NCBI GenBank assembly: GCA_040757355.1
Contig: JBFLWY010000007.1
Location: forward strand, 1-64,000
DNA length: 64,000 bases
DNA from: DTYU01 sp040757355
GTDB taxonomy: Bacteria > Bacillota > Desulfotomaculia > Desulfotomaculales > Ammonificaceae
Direction: 5' to 3'
In this document: piece by piece, positions 15,781 through 24,539 of the stretch
Numbering within the stretch: position 1 is the stretch's first letter
Layout of the letters: each line of letters starts with the position of its first letter
Notes under the pieces: generated by a model
Told to the model about the DNA's origin: nothing
Seen by the model: only the letters and a program-made list of their open reading frames with translations
Database searches by the model: none
Translations under genes and position numbers: made by a program

Positions 15781-16851
15781 ATGCCGTTTTTCGGGCAGGG
15801 ACAAGAAAAAACCGAACCCGCAACCCCACGACGCCTGCAGGAAGCGCAGCGCAGGGGTAATGTAGCCCGTTCACCCGAGTTGGCCGGCGCATCGGTAATG
15901 CTCTGCCTCATCGTTCTCTGTTACCTGCTTAAAGACTGGTTCTTTTTCAGCATAGCCCGCTTTTCGGCAGGGTATCTGGAGAACTTCACCACATGGGAGA
16001 TAACCCCGGATAATGTCACGGCACTCCTGACGTCGGCAGGGGTTTTTTTCCTCCAGCTCCTGGCGCCGGTATTTTGTATAACTCTGTTGGTGGCGTTGGC
16101 TGTGAATTTCATCCAGGTGGGGTTTATTTTTACACCCTATCCCCTTATTCCGCGATTGGACCGTTTGAGTATAACTGCAGGCCTGGCGCGGCTGTTTTCC
16201 ACGCGGGCATTATTTGAGTTTTTTAAGGCGTTCGTAAAAGTCTGTGTTATCGGTGGGCTTTTGGTCTGGTTGGTCTGGAAAAACCTCGACTCGCTGCTGG
16301 TTCTGCTCAATGCCGCTCCGGCAAAGGGATTGAGGGTTGTGGGAGACTTCGTTTTCAAACTGGCGGGGACCACGGCGTTTGCCTACTTGGGGCTGGCCGT
16401 AATTGACTATATCTTTCAGCGGCGGTCTCACCAGAAAGAGTTGATGATGACCAAGACCGAGGTCAAGGAAGAGTTCCGCCAGACAGAAGGTGACCCGTTT
16501 GTTAAGGGTTGGCTCAGGCGCAAGATGCGCCAGGTGATGCTCAACCGCATCCGGCAGGAGGTCCCGAAAGCGACGGTCGTGGTTACAAACCCGATACACA
16601 TTGCGGTTGCTTTGAAGTACGAAGCAGGTATGAACGCTCCTACGGTTGTCGCAAAAGGAGCAGAGTACCTGGCGGCCCGCATTAGAGAAATCGCAACCGA
16701 GAACGGGGTTCCGGTGGTTGAAAACCCGGAAGTTGCCCGTTTCCTTTATTATAAAGTCGACGTTGGGCAAGAAATTCCGCCGGTCCTTTACCAGGCGGTA
16801 GCCGAAATCATTGCGCTGGTTTACAAGCTTAAAAAGAAGCAAGTAGGATAA
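15781..16851 (+). CDS. flhB: Flagellar export switch protein FlhB with NPIH cleavage motif
   Basis: FlhB (356 residues) controls the export switch from rod/hook to filament substrates. The N-terminal part has four membrane spans after the EKTEPATPRRLQEAQRRGNV signature. The cytoplasmic domain carries the self-cleavage site. The usual NPTH reads NPIH here (N270, P271, I272, H273 in VVVTNPIHIAVALKY). Autocleavage needs Asn and Pro, so cleavage may persist, but Thr to Ile at this position is not the standard sequence. The ATG is the first codon after the fliR stop, and flhA follows after 13 nt. Confidence 0.96.
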   Translation: MPFFGQGQEKTEPATPRRLQEAQRRGNVARSPELAGASVMLCLIVLCYLLKDWFFFSIARFSAGYLENFTTWEITPDNVTALLTSAGVFFLQLLAPVFCITLLVALAVNFIQVGFIFTPYPLIPRLDRLSITAGLARLFSTRALFEFFKAFVKVCVIGGLLVWLVWKNLDSLLVLLNAAPAKGLRVVGDFVFKLAGTTAFAYLGLAVIDYIFQRRSHQKELMMTKTEVKEEFRQTEGDPFVKGWLRRKMRQVMLNRIRQEVPKATVVVTNPIHIAVALKYEAGMNAPTVVAKGAEYLAARIREIATENGVPVVENPEVARFLYYKVDVGQEIPPVLYQAVAEIIALVYKLKKKQVG

Positions 16852-16864
16852 CGGAGGTTTCGAG

Positions 16865-18937
16865 ATGCCTGCAGGCGTTGCGAGAGCAAGCGGTTTCGGG
16901 CGTTACAGCGATTTGATCATTGCCGGTTTGGTGATCGGTGTGGTTCTCCTGATTATCGTTCCGGTGCCGCCGGCTATGCTTGACGTGCTGCTGGTTACAA
17001 GCCTGCTGGTATCACTTGTTGTTTTGCTGATAACGCTGTTTATGCTTGAAGTATTGGAATTTTCAATATTTCCGACGCTGCTGTTGGTTTTAACACTCTT
17101 CCGGCTGGCGCTGAACATATCCTCCACGCGGCTTATTCTGGGTCAGGCGGCTGCCGGAAAAGTGATTGCGGCTTTCGGAGGGGTTGTAGTGGGGGGCAGC
17201 TACATCGTCGGGTTCATTGTATTTCTGATTATCACGATCATTCAGTTTGTGGTGATCACCAACGGCGCCACCCGCGTCGCTGAGGTGGCGGCACGGTTCA
17301 CACTTGACGCCATGCCTGGTAAGCAGATGGCCATCGACGGCGATTTCAACTCGGGATTGATTACCGAAGCGGAAGCAAAAGAACGGCGGCGGCGGCTTCA
17401 ACGCGAGGCGGACTTCTACGGGGCGATGGACGGTGCCACCAAGTTTATCCGCGGCGATGCCATCGCCGGACTGGTGATTGTTGCGATTAATGTCGTCGGT
17501 GGGTTGATCATCGGCCTGGTAATAATGCGAATGGATGTCATGGAGGCGTTACGTACTTATACGATGTTAACCATCGGAGACGGCTTAGTCACCCAGATTC
17601 CTGCGCTCTTGGTATCCACTGCCACAGGTGTCTTAGTGACGAGGTCCAGCGCTGAGGCCAGCTTCGGCAGAGAGGTGTCCCGCCAGTTTACCGCTTACCC
17701 GAGGGCGTTGTATGTAGCAGCGGGTATCCTGCTGGTTATCGGTTTGGTACCGGCGATGCCGAACCTGTTGTTTTTGTGCATGGCAGGGGCGACAGGGTTT
17801 ATTGGGTATAACCTTTCCCAGGAACAAACGCGTCGCAAAATGGTTGAACAGGAACAACAAGTCCGGCGGGTCAAGGAGATCCGGAAAGAGCCGGAGAACG
17901 TCCTCGCTTACTTTCAAGTCGACCCGTTGGAAATTGAGATTGGGTACAGCTTGGTACCCCTTACCCAGGAGGACCAGGGAGGCGACCTGCTTTCCAGGGT
18001 AGCGGCCGTTCGGCGGCAGTGTGCGGCAGAACTCGGCATTTATGTCCGTCCGATCCGGATACGCGACAACCTGCAGCTCAAGCCCAATGCGTATGTGTTC
18101 CGGTTGCGCGGTATCGAAGCCGCGCGGGGGGAGTTGATGCCCGGCTATCATCTGGCGATGAACCCGGTAAGCGGTGAAAGGAAGATCAAAGGGATACCTA
18201 CGCGTGATCCGGCCTTCGGGCTCGAGGCTTGGTGGGTGAACAGCCTTGAGAAAGAAGCCGCTGAGGCTGCAGGTTATACCGTGGTCGATTCCAGCGCGGT
18301 CCTGATCACGCATCTTTCTGAGTTCATCAAGCGGAACGCGGCGGATCTCCTGGGTCGGCAGGAGACAAAAGAACTTCTGGACGCTGTTAAGGATAAACAC
18401 CCTGCGCTGGTGGACGAACTTGTCCCCGGTCTCTTGAGCTTGGGAGAGGTTCAGAAGGTCTTGCAAAACCTCTTGCGGGAGAGGGTGCCGGTACGTGACC
18501 TTGTGGGTATTTTGGAGGCTGTTGCGGATGCGGCCGTGATTAGCCGCGACAGCGACTTTCTTACCGAGCGGGCGCGGGTGGCGTTGGCGCGGACTATTAC
18601 TCAGCAGTATGCAACCGGCGGGCGATTATCAGTGGTAACGATTCACCCGCGTTTGGAACAGACCTTAATTGAAGCAGTTCAACAGACGCCACAAGGCGGT
18701 TTGCCCGTGCTCGAACCGCGCAAGATACAACGGCTTCTTGAAAGAGTAAGGGAGGCAATGGAGCGGATGGCCCACCAGGGAATGCTTCCGGTAATCTTAT
18801 GTTCACCCGGGGCGCGGTTACCCTTGCGGCGGCTAACTGAAAGGCAGTTTCCCCAGTTAGCGGTACTTTCGCTCAATGAAATTGCACCGGACGTAGAGGT
18901 TGAAGCTGTTGGAACGGTGGTCTGGGATGAGGATTAA
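16865..18937 (+). CDS. flhA: Flagellar export protein FlhA
   Basis: FlhA (690 residues) forms the nonameric ring that receives export substrates and energises export. It has eight membrane spans in the first 330 residues. The FHIPEP-family signature region is present (LLVLTLFRLALNISSTRLIL) together with the loop TRVAEVAARFTLDAMPGKQM, AIDGDFNSG. A large cytoplasmic domain follows. The ATG follows AACGGAGGTTTCGAG. Its last 11 nt overlap flhF. The length is normal for the family. Confidence 0.97.
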   Translation: MPAGVARASGFGRYSDLIIAGLVIGVVLLIIVPVPPAMLDVLLVTSLLVSLVVLLITLFMLEVLEFSIFPTLLLVLTLFRLALNISSTRLILGQAAAGKVIAAFGGVVVGGSYIVGFIVFLIITIIQFVVITNGATRVAEVAARFTLDAMPGKQMAIDGDFNSGLITEAEAKERRRRLQREADFYGAMDGATKFIRGDAIAGLVIVAINVVGGLIIGLVIMRMDVMEALRTYTMLTIGDGLVTQIPALLVSTATGVLVTRSSAEASFGREVSRQFTAYPRALYVAAGILLVIGLVPAMPNLLFLCMAGATGFIGYNLSQEQTRRKMVEQEQQVRRVKEIRKEPENVLAYFQVDPLEIEIGYSLVPLTQEDQGGDLLSRVAAVRRQCAAELGIYVRPIRIRDNLQLKPNAYVFRLRGIEAARGELMPGYHLAMNPVSGERKIKGIPTRDPAFGLEAWWVNSLEKEAAEAAGYTVVDSSAVLITHLSEFIKRNAADLLGRQETKELLDAVKDKHPALVDELVPGLLSLGEVQKVLQNLLRERVPVRDLVGILEAVADAAVISRDSDFLTERARVALARTITQQYATGGRLSVVTIHPRLEQTLIEAVQQTPQGGLPVLEPRKIQRLLERVREAMERMAHQGMLPVILCSPGARLPLRRLTERQFPQLAVLSLNEIAPDVEVEAVGTVVWDED

Positions 18938-20108
18938 AAGGTATATCGCACGGGATATGCAGGAAGCGGTAGCCCTTATCAAACAGGATATGGGGCCGGA
19001 AGCGGTTATTGTTTCAAGCCGCCGCGTACGGGGTAACGGGCTGCTGGGTTTTTTCACCCGTCAGCTCGAAGTCACCGCTGCCATGGACGAGCGGGAGACG
19101 GCCAAAAGCCTGGTTCAGCCGGCGGACGAAAGCGGTTTTACTCCACCCGGAGGGCAGGCCGCTGTCATACCACCGGTCACACGGATAGACCCATATACTT
19201 CGGACCAACAAGCAATGCCACCTCGCACTGTCGGATTCAGACGGGATCTTTCCGAGGTAAAAAACTCGTTATCCCGGCTTTCGAAAAACGATCATATAAC
19301 CGGCAACGGGGGCTTATTAAAGTGGCAACAGTTCTTTTCCGAATTGGAAATTGAGGAGGAAATAATTGCAGAACTGATAGCTTCCGTAGCAGAGGAATTG
19401 GCGCCTGACCAGTTGCAGCAGGATGACTTCGTAGAGGTAATGCTTTTAAACCGTATTACCCAAATGGTGGAACCAAGCTACGGCAATAACGGTACAGCCC
19501 GGGTTATTTTGTTCGTAGGCCCCACCGGAGTGGGGAAGACAACCACCCTGGCAAAATTGGCCGCCCAGTTTCGGTTGTTCTACCAAAAGGATGTAACGCT
19601 GGTTACTATCGATACGTACCGCATCGGTGCTGTGGAACAGTTAAGGTCGTATGCGGAAATTATCGGTATTCCGTTAGAGGTGGTTATGACTCCGGCGGAA
19701 TTGAGCCGGGTCTTACATAACCATGCGCATGCCGATTATATCCTGATCGACAGTGCCGGGCGACCGTCGAAAAATCTCCAGCAGGTTCTTGAACTTAAAG
19801 GATTTATCGAGTCTATTCCAGAACCGCGCGACATTTTCCTGGTTTTAAGCTGCAATACAAAGTACAGGGATCTTCTTAGGGTCGCGGAGGATTTCGGCCG
19901 GCTGGACTACAACAAGCTGATTTTTACGAAGCTTGATGAGACGGAAAGTCCCGGTTCAATTTTCAACCTGGTTTACCGCCTTAGGCTGCCGGCGGTTTAC
20001 ATAACAGACGGCCAAAGTGTCCCGGATGATATTGCGTCGCTGTACCCAAAGAAACTTGCAAAGCTGCTTTTAAAGGGAGGGGAGCGGAATGCTGGATCAG
20101 GCGCATAA
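18927..20108 (+). CDS. flhF: SRP-like GTPase FlhF
   Basis: FlhF is a GTPase of the SRP/FtsY type that sets where and how many flagella are made. The 393-residue protein begins MRIKRYIARDMQEAVALIKQ, the conserved FlhF start. A variable linker follows, then an NG domain with P-loop GPTGVGKTTTLAKLAA (about residue 197), DTYRIGAVEQL and DSAGR. I chose ATG 18927 inside the end of flhA because it matches the family; the in-frame TTG 27 nt upstream adds foreign residues. It overlaps flhG by 20 nt. Confidence 0.95.
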   Translation: MRIKRYIARDMQEAVALIKQDMGPEAVIVSSRRVRGNGLLGFFTRQLEVTAAMDERETAKSLVQPADESGFTPPGGQAAVIPPVTRIDPYTSDQQAMPPRTVGFRRDLSEVKNSLSRLSKNDHITGNGGLLKWQQFFSELEIEEEIIAELIASVAEELAPDQLQQDDFVEVMLLNRITQMVEPSYGNNGTARVILFVGPTGVGKTTTLAKLAAQFRLFYQKDVTLVTIDTYRIGAVEQLRSYAEIIGIPLEVVMTPAELSRVLHNHAHADYILIDSAGRPSKNLQQVLELKGFIESIPEPRDIFLVLSCNTKYRDLLRVAEDFGRLDYNKLIFTKLDETESPGSIFNLVYRLRLPAVYITDGQSVPDDIASLYPKKLAKLLLKGGERNAGSGA

Positions 20109-20964
20109 GCTTCGTACCCTCGTCAACAGCATCCTGCCTTCTCCGATGAACAACAGCCGGGTGGCAGGACCGCGAGTAATCACTATTACCAGTGGAAAGG
20201 GCGGAGTAGGCAAAACAAGTCTGGCGGTGAATTTGGGGCTGTTGCTTGCGCGCTGGTCGCGACGGGTAATGCTTTTCGACGCCGACCTGGGACTGGCGAA
20301 CATCGAGGTCATGCTGGGGATCACGCCTGCTTATACGCTTTACGAATTTCTTTACGGCACAAAAAGCATCGAAGAGATAGTATTCTCCGGCCCCTACGGG
20401 TTACAAATCGTTTCGGGCGGTTCCGGGATGCAGGAACTCGCCAACCTCGACAGCATCCAGCGTCAGAGAATCCTGGACATGCTGCCCTACTTAAGGGCAA
20501 AGACGGACTTTGTATTGGTGGACACCGGAGCGGGAATTTCCAAAAATGTCCTGGGTTTCGTTGCTGCTGCGGAGGAAGTAGTCATGGTCATAACCCCGGA
20601 ACCGACTTCGCTAACTGATGCGTACAGCCTTATTAAGGTTTTGGCCAGGTTTAAGGTACATTCCGAGGCACGACTTGTGGTTAATCGGGCACGAGACGAG
20701 GGAGAAGCGGCGCAGGCTGCACAAAAACTGCAGTTGGTCTGCAGAAAATTCCTCGATTTTAACCTAAATTATCTTGGGGCGGTTCTCGAGGATGGAGTGG
20801 TGGGACAGGCGGTAAAGAACCAGCGTCCTTTCGTGCTATCCCAGCCCTACTCTACAGCAGCACGAAACCTCAACCACGTTGCGCGTTGTTTGGTGGAAGA
20901 GAAGGATTTTACCCCGAAGGCGGCTGAACGGTTTCTTAGTCGGTTGCTGAAGCTGTTCGGATAA
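20089..20964 (+). CDS. flhG: MinD-like ATPase FlhG (YlxH)
   Basis: FlhG is a ParA/MinD-type ATPase that works with FlhF to control flagellar number and C-ring assembly. The 291-residue protein starts with the FlhF-activating N-terminal segment (DQAHKLRTLV). The deviant Walker A ITSGKGGVGKTSLAVNLG is at about residue 34, followed by LFDADLGLANIEVMLG. Walker B and switch regions are intact (DFVLVDTGAGISKNVLGF). The start follows AAGGGAGGGGAGCGGA, within flhF. A PilZ gene comes next. Confidence 0.95.
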   Translation: MLDQAHKLRTLVNSILPSPMNNSRVAGPRVITITSGKGGVGKTSLAVNLGLLLARWSRRVMLFDADLGLANIEVMLGITPAYTLYEFLYGTKSIEEIVFSGPYGLQIVSGGSGMQELANLDSIQRQRILDMLPYLRAKTDFVLVDTGAGISKNVLGFVAAAEEVVMVITPEPTSLTDAYSLIKVLARFKVHSEARLVVNRARDEGEAAQAAQKLQLVCRKFLDFNLNYLGAVLEDGVVGQAVKNQRPFVLSQPYSTAARNLNHVARCLVEEKDFTPKAAERFLSRLLKLFG

Positions 20965-20976
20965 GGAGGGAGAGGT

Positions 20977-21636
20977 TTGGTGACATATGAGCAGGTCGGG
21001 CTGGCGGTTAACCAGCGCATCATCGTGGCACTGGAAGGCAGCGGTGAGTACTACGTGTCTTCGGTTGAAGACATTACGTCTGAGGAAGTCTTTATTTCGG
21101 TGCCCTACCGGCGCCAAATACCGCTGATGCTCTCGCGCGGGGATCGTGTTAGGGTCGAGTTTTCCGGGGACAACGAGTGTTTTGCCTTCGTAACTGCGGT
21201 CACCGGGCGCCGGGAGGAAGGAATTCTACTGTACAGCCTTGCTTTCCCTGACGAGATTGAACGAATCCAGCGCCGGCGTGATGTACGATTGGCCGTTATG
21301 CTCGACGTAGCCTATGCCCTTGCACCGGAAGGGGATGCGGCGGCAGTGTTTAAAGAAGCTAAGGCCCTTGACCTCAGCGCCGGTGGTATCCGTTTGGTTA
21401 CGGACCAGGACTATCCGCCGGGAACCTTTCTGCTTGTGAAGTTCAGGTTGCCGATGCGGAACGATTTCTTCGAAACGGTTACTAAGGCCGAGGTTATACG
21501 CACGGAACCCGTTGTGTTGGAGAAGAAAAGACTCCACCACCTGGGGCTGAAGTTTATCGACATGCCACAGGCCCATAAGGATAAGATTTTCAGCTACATA
21601 TTCTGGAAAATGATGGAGCAAGCACGGTTGCGCTGA
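20977..21636 (+). CDS. PilZ-domain flagellar brake protein (YcgR/YpfA type)
   Basis: The 219-residue protein has an N-terminal YcgR-like split-barrel domain. A C-terminal PilZ domain follows, with both c-di-GMP contact motifs: the arginine motif in ERIQRRRDVRLAVML (about residues 88-102) and DLSAGG (about residue 130). Proteins of this type act as c-di-GMP-dependent brakes on the motor. Its place between flhG and fliA supports a motility role. The start may be TTG 20977 or GTG 20980, both after ATAAGGAGGGAGAGG. A long repeat block separates it from fliA. Confidence 0.9.
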   Translation: MVTYEQVGLAVNQRIIVALEGSGEYYVSSVEDITSEEVFISVPYRRQIPLMLSRGDRVRVEFSGDNECFAFVTAVTGRREEGILLYSLAFPDEIERIQRRRDVRLAVMLDVAYALAPEGDAAAVFKEAKALDLSAGGIRLVTDQDYPPGTFLLVKFRLPMRNDFFETVTKAEVIRTEPVVLEKKRLHHLGLKFIDMPQAHKDKIFSYIFWKMMEQARLR

Positions 21637-21734
21637 GGCGCTGAATTTCTGCCGTCAAACTCCAATCGTCGGTTGTCGGTTAATTGTAAAAACTCGCTGA
21701 AGGTTAAAACGACTAACAATAGTTTATAGAGGAA

Positions 21735-22028
21735 TCGTTCACGACGATTACGTGTTGCCATCGAAGATGAAAATGGTTCAATTGCTTATGCTTCGGTCTG
21801 TTTATCAACGTTGAACGTTGAACGGACCCCACCCAGCACTCAGTAAGATCTTTGAAGTTTAACCCAGCACTCAATGCAGTCCTTAAGTGATGGGCATTAG
21901 ACTAATGAAGGTCTTTCCTCCGAAGTTCAAAAAGTCCCATTGAGTGCTGGGCACTCAGGCCAATGAAGGTTTCTCCGTTGAAGTGTAAAAGCTGCACTGA
22001 GTGCTGGGCTGTCAGTATCAGGTTGAAC
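21735..22028 (+). repeat. Family B repeat B3 carrying a nested family A composite (21832-22008)
   Basis: Family B starts near TCGTTCACGACGATTACG and reads AACGTTGAACGTTGAACGG to 21831. An outer A element then runs from CCCAGCACTCAGT (21832) to ACTGAGTGCTGGG (ends 22008), with an 89-bp inner A element inserted at 21863-21951. CTGTCAGTATCAGGTTGAACG resumes B. The same nested arrangement, almost identical, recurs in direct orientation at 48209-48557. Confidence 0.85.
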
Positions 22029-22296
22029 GTCTATTTTATGACACTGATAGTTAAGCACTAGGGCTTTAGGTCTTCTGAGGTAAGCGAATAACGATTATAA
22101 ATCTCGGACTGAGTGCTGGTTGCCACCGGAGATGAAAATGGTTCGCCTTTCGCGTGCTTAGGACCGGGACTTGCGACTCAGGACCCAGGCGGTATTTGCC
22201 GGAGACGGTCTTCAGCCTTATTCCGGCCTACTCTGGACTTATAAAACTTCGAACGTCGAACCTTGAAATCCGAACGATTTTTAGGGGAGGGGGTCT
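22029..22296 (+). other. Repeat fragments and leader ahead of fliA
   Basis: The segment holds a lone A-type end (GGACTGAGTGCTGG, ending near 22120), a B fragment (TTGCCACCGGAGATGAAAATG), and a short run of GGGACTTGCGACTCAGGACC units. A B-like AACTTCGAACGTCGAACC follows near 22246-22263. No gene and no clear promoter are visible. The fliA ribosome site lies at the end. Confidence 0.45.
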
Positions 22297-23064
22297 ATGG
22301 CTGTGGAAGAAGCCTGGCAAGAATACAAGGTCAACGGGAAGGAAAGTGCGCGTGAAGAGTTAATCATCAAGCACCTTCCTTTGGTTAAACAGTTGGCCGG
22401 GCGTCTTGCTGTACGTTTACCGCCGTGGATAAGCCAGGAGGACCTTGAAAGTGCGGGGGTGTTCGGCCTTATGTCTGCGATCGAGCGGTTTAATCCGGAT
22501 CATGGCACGGACTTTGAGGCCTATGCTTACCGGCGGGTAAGGGGAGCGATGCTGGACGAGGTGCGCCGGCTGACCTGGTTGCCACGGAGCCTCTGGCAGC
22601 GGATGCAGGAGGTCAACACAGTACGCGAAGAACTTGAAAAGAAAAGCGGCCAGCGTCCGTCCGATGAGGAATTGGCAAAGGTATTGGGAATTACGTCGGC
22701 GGAACTGGCAAGGGTTACTTCATATTTTCAGGCCATCTGCCCCGCTTCCCTGGAGGAAGTAGTCAACGCAGGCAACGGGAGCCAGTTGTCCTGGGGCGAC
22801 TTGATTGAGGACCCGTTAAGCCCTGACCCGCTGGAGGTGCTCTGCCGGAACGACGACCATTCAATCTTGGAGGAAGCGATATCCTGTCTTGACGACAAGC
22901 TGAAGCTTGTGCTGGCTCTGTATTACCAAGAGGGGCTTACTTTGAAGGAAATCGGCAGGGTCATCAACGTTTCCGAATCTCGTGTATGCCAGCTTCATGC
23001 CAAAGCGATCAAAAAGCTGAGAGAGTTAATATTTGCGCTGAGCGAAACAGGGGGAGTCAGTTAA
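22297..23064 (+). CDS. fliA: Flagellar RNA polymerase sigma factor FliA/SigD (sigma-28)
   Basis: The 255-residue protein is a group 3 sigma factor of the FliA/SigD/WhiG type. Region 2 reads HLPLVKQLAGRLAVRLP and DFEAYAYRRVRGAMLDEVRR; region 3 contains RPSDEELAKVLGIT. Region 4 ends in LKEIGRVINVSESRVCQLHA. It should direct late flagellar and chemotaxis genes. Here a candidate target is the HD-GYP gene at 35378. The ATG follows AGGGGAGGGGGTCT. The next gene overlaps it by one base (TAATG). Confidence 0.95.
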   Translation: MAVEEAWQEYKVNGKESAREELIIKHLPLVKQLAGRLAVRLPPWISQEDLESAGVFGLMSAIERFNPDHGTDFEAYAYRRVRGAMLDEVRRLTWLPRSLWQRMQEVNTVREELEKKSGQRPSDEELAKVLGITSAELARVTSYFQAICPASLEEVVNAGNGSQLSWGDLIEDPLSPDPLEVLCRNDDHSILEEAISCLDDKLKLVLALYYQEGLTLKEIGRVINVSESRVCQLHAKAIKKLRELIFALSETGGVS

Positions 23065-23477
23065 TGCTTATTGCACTTACGTGCATCCTGGTGCTGGTTT
23101 TGTTAACATTTTTTGGCGGGTTTCTGTGGTTTCTATGCCGCTATAAGCGGCATCAGGACTTCACCGCACAAGTCCAGGAAGCGGTCACGGTTGAGGAACT
23201 GGACCTTGAGAGTAGATTAATAAACATTGAGAACAAAATCGAAACCTTAACCGATGTCTGCCTCGAACTGAGGGGACGGCTCCACTGGCTTGAACAACAG
23301 GTAGGAGTCATTGTAAACCGGCAGGCACGGGCAGGGGGCCAGTTGAGTGCCTATGAGGCGGTTTATAAGGCTTATGACCAAGGGAAGAAAGTAGTGGATC
23401 TGGCGCGAGAATTCGGGCGCGGCAAAGGCGAAATTGAGCTTATCCTAAATCTCAGGCGAATTAGAAAAGAGGGGTAA
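23064..23477 (+). CDS. SwrB-like DUF6115 membrane protein
   Basis: The 137-residue protein has one N-terminal membrane span (LIALTCILVLVLLTFFGGFL). A coiled coil (about residues 45-90) follows, then a C-terminal segment with a DNA-binding-like helix pair (YDQGKKVVDLAREFGRGKGE). The position directly after fliA/sigD is that of swrB in Bacillus, and the domain plan matches. SwrB promotes activation of the export apparatus there. Sequence similarity to SwrB itself cannot be judged here. The start is coupled to the fliA stop. Confidence 0.75.
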   Translation: MLIALTCILVLVLLTFFGGFLWFLCRYKRHQDFTAQVQEAVTVEELDLESRLINIENKIETLTDVCLELRGRLHWLEQQVGVIVNRQARAGGQLSAYEAVYKAYDQGKKVVDLAREFGRGKGEIELILNLRRIRKEG

Positions 23478-23479
23478 AA

Positions 23480-24226
23480 ATGCTGCGTGGGATTTATACT
23501 GCGGCCTCGGGGTTGAATATGCAACAGACGCAGATGGACGTTGTCGCGAACAATATCGCCAACTTATCAACTACCGGTTTTAAGCTGGATCGCGTTGGTG
23601 TCGGGAGTTTCCCTTCAATTCTCCTCGTTCGGCTGGAAGCAGGGGAACAGGCTGAGCCCATCGGGACAACCTGCTACGGAACTCTCGCCGAAACTGTAAC
23701 CACCGATTTTCGGGATGGTCCCCTTCAAAACACCGGTGTGTTAAGTGACGTGGCTTTGATAGGTGAAGGTTTTTTAGTGGTTGAGACAACAGACGGAGAG
23801 CGCTATTTTAGAGGGGGCACACTCTATATTAACGGTGACGGTTTTCTTGCTACTGCCAGCGGCGATAGAGTCCTTGGCGAGAACGGGCCGATTGCTATGG
23901 AAACCGGTTACTTCAGAATTGCTGAAGATGGTACGATTACTGTTGAAGGGAACACGGTTGATAAGCTGCTGTTGGTCGAGTTCGAGGATAAGAGCGGACT
24001 GGTTAAGGAAGGGCAGAATTACTTCCGGTCTGACAGCGCCGGTCCGGTTGCATCATCTGGAACAGTAGTTCGCCAAGGATTTCTCGAAGGGTCGAATGTT
24101 CAATTAGCTGACGAAATGGCAAGGCTGATTGAGGGCCTGCGTGCTTATCAGTTGAGTCAGCGGTCTTTTCGGGCTCACGACGAAATTCTGGGCAAAGCTG
24201 TCAACCAGGTAGGAAAGGTACGTTAG
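23480..24226 (+). CDS. flgG: Flagellar rod protein of the FlgF/FlgG family
   Basis: The 248-residue protein has the rod motif at the start (MLRGIYTAASGLNMQQTQMD, then VVANNIANLSTTGFK). The central FlgE/F/G domain (SDVALIGEGFLVVETTDGER) and the C-terminal helix (GSNVQLADEMARLIEGLRAY) follow. It is a rod subunit. Whether it is FlgF or FlgG cannot be settled without comparison, and only one such gene is present here besides the gene named flgE. The ATG is 2 nt past the previous stop and follows AAAGAGGGGTAAAA. Confidence 0.85.
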   Translation: MLRGIYTAASGLNMQQTQMDVVANNIANLSTTGFKLDRVGVGSFPSILLVRLEAGEQAEPIGTTCYGTLAETVTTDFRDGPLQNTGVLSDVALIGEGFLVVETTDGERYFRGGTLYINGDGFLATASGDRVLGENGPIAMETGYFRIAEDGTITVEGNTVDKLLLVEFEDKSGLVKEGQNYFRSDSAGPVASSGTVVRQGFLEGSNVQLADEMARLIEGLRAYQLSQRSFRAHDEILGKAVNQVGKVR

Positions 24227-24539
24227 CGCTTAATTGCGAACGTTGGTTAGAATTGTTCCGGCCGCTCAAGAAAGTATTGCCAACGCAGAATTGCCGGTAA
24301 TTAAAGTAAGCTTATTTACGGTACGAAAGTTTCAGTCAGGTACTCAGTTCAATGAAAGAATGTTGCTATGTACCGGGGAGGCCGCTTGCAGATGTCGGAG
24401 GCAGGAGGTCAGAAGTCGGAAAACCGGGGTTGAAATGCGCAGGACGAATTCCTTTAAACAAATTTGCCTCTGAGATCCGGCGTCTCGCTTCTGAAACTGC
24501 CAGGCTCAGTTCGAAAGCGGTCTCCTAGGAGGAAGCAAG
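24227..24539 (+). other. Intergenic gap with a family C half-copy; no gene seen
   Basis: Between flgG and cheD there is no convincing gene. A short open frame here has poor composition and part of it is repeat sequence. A family C arm lies at about 24388-24420 (GCAGATGTCGGAGGCAGGAG, then GTCAGAAGTCGG). The end holds the cheD ribosome site TAGGAGGAAGCAAG. Confidence 0.5.

Noticed and set aside
24234..24473. Possible small gene between flgG and cheD
   Set aside because: No Shine-Dalgarno, composition unlike neighbours, and part of it is family C repeat sequence.
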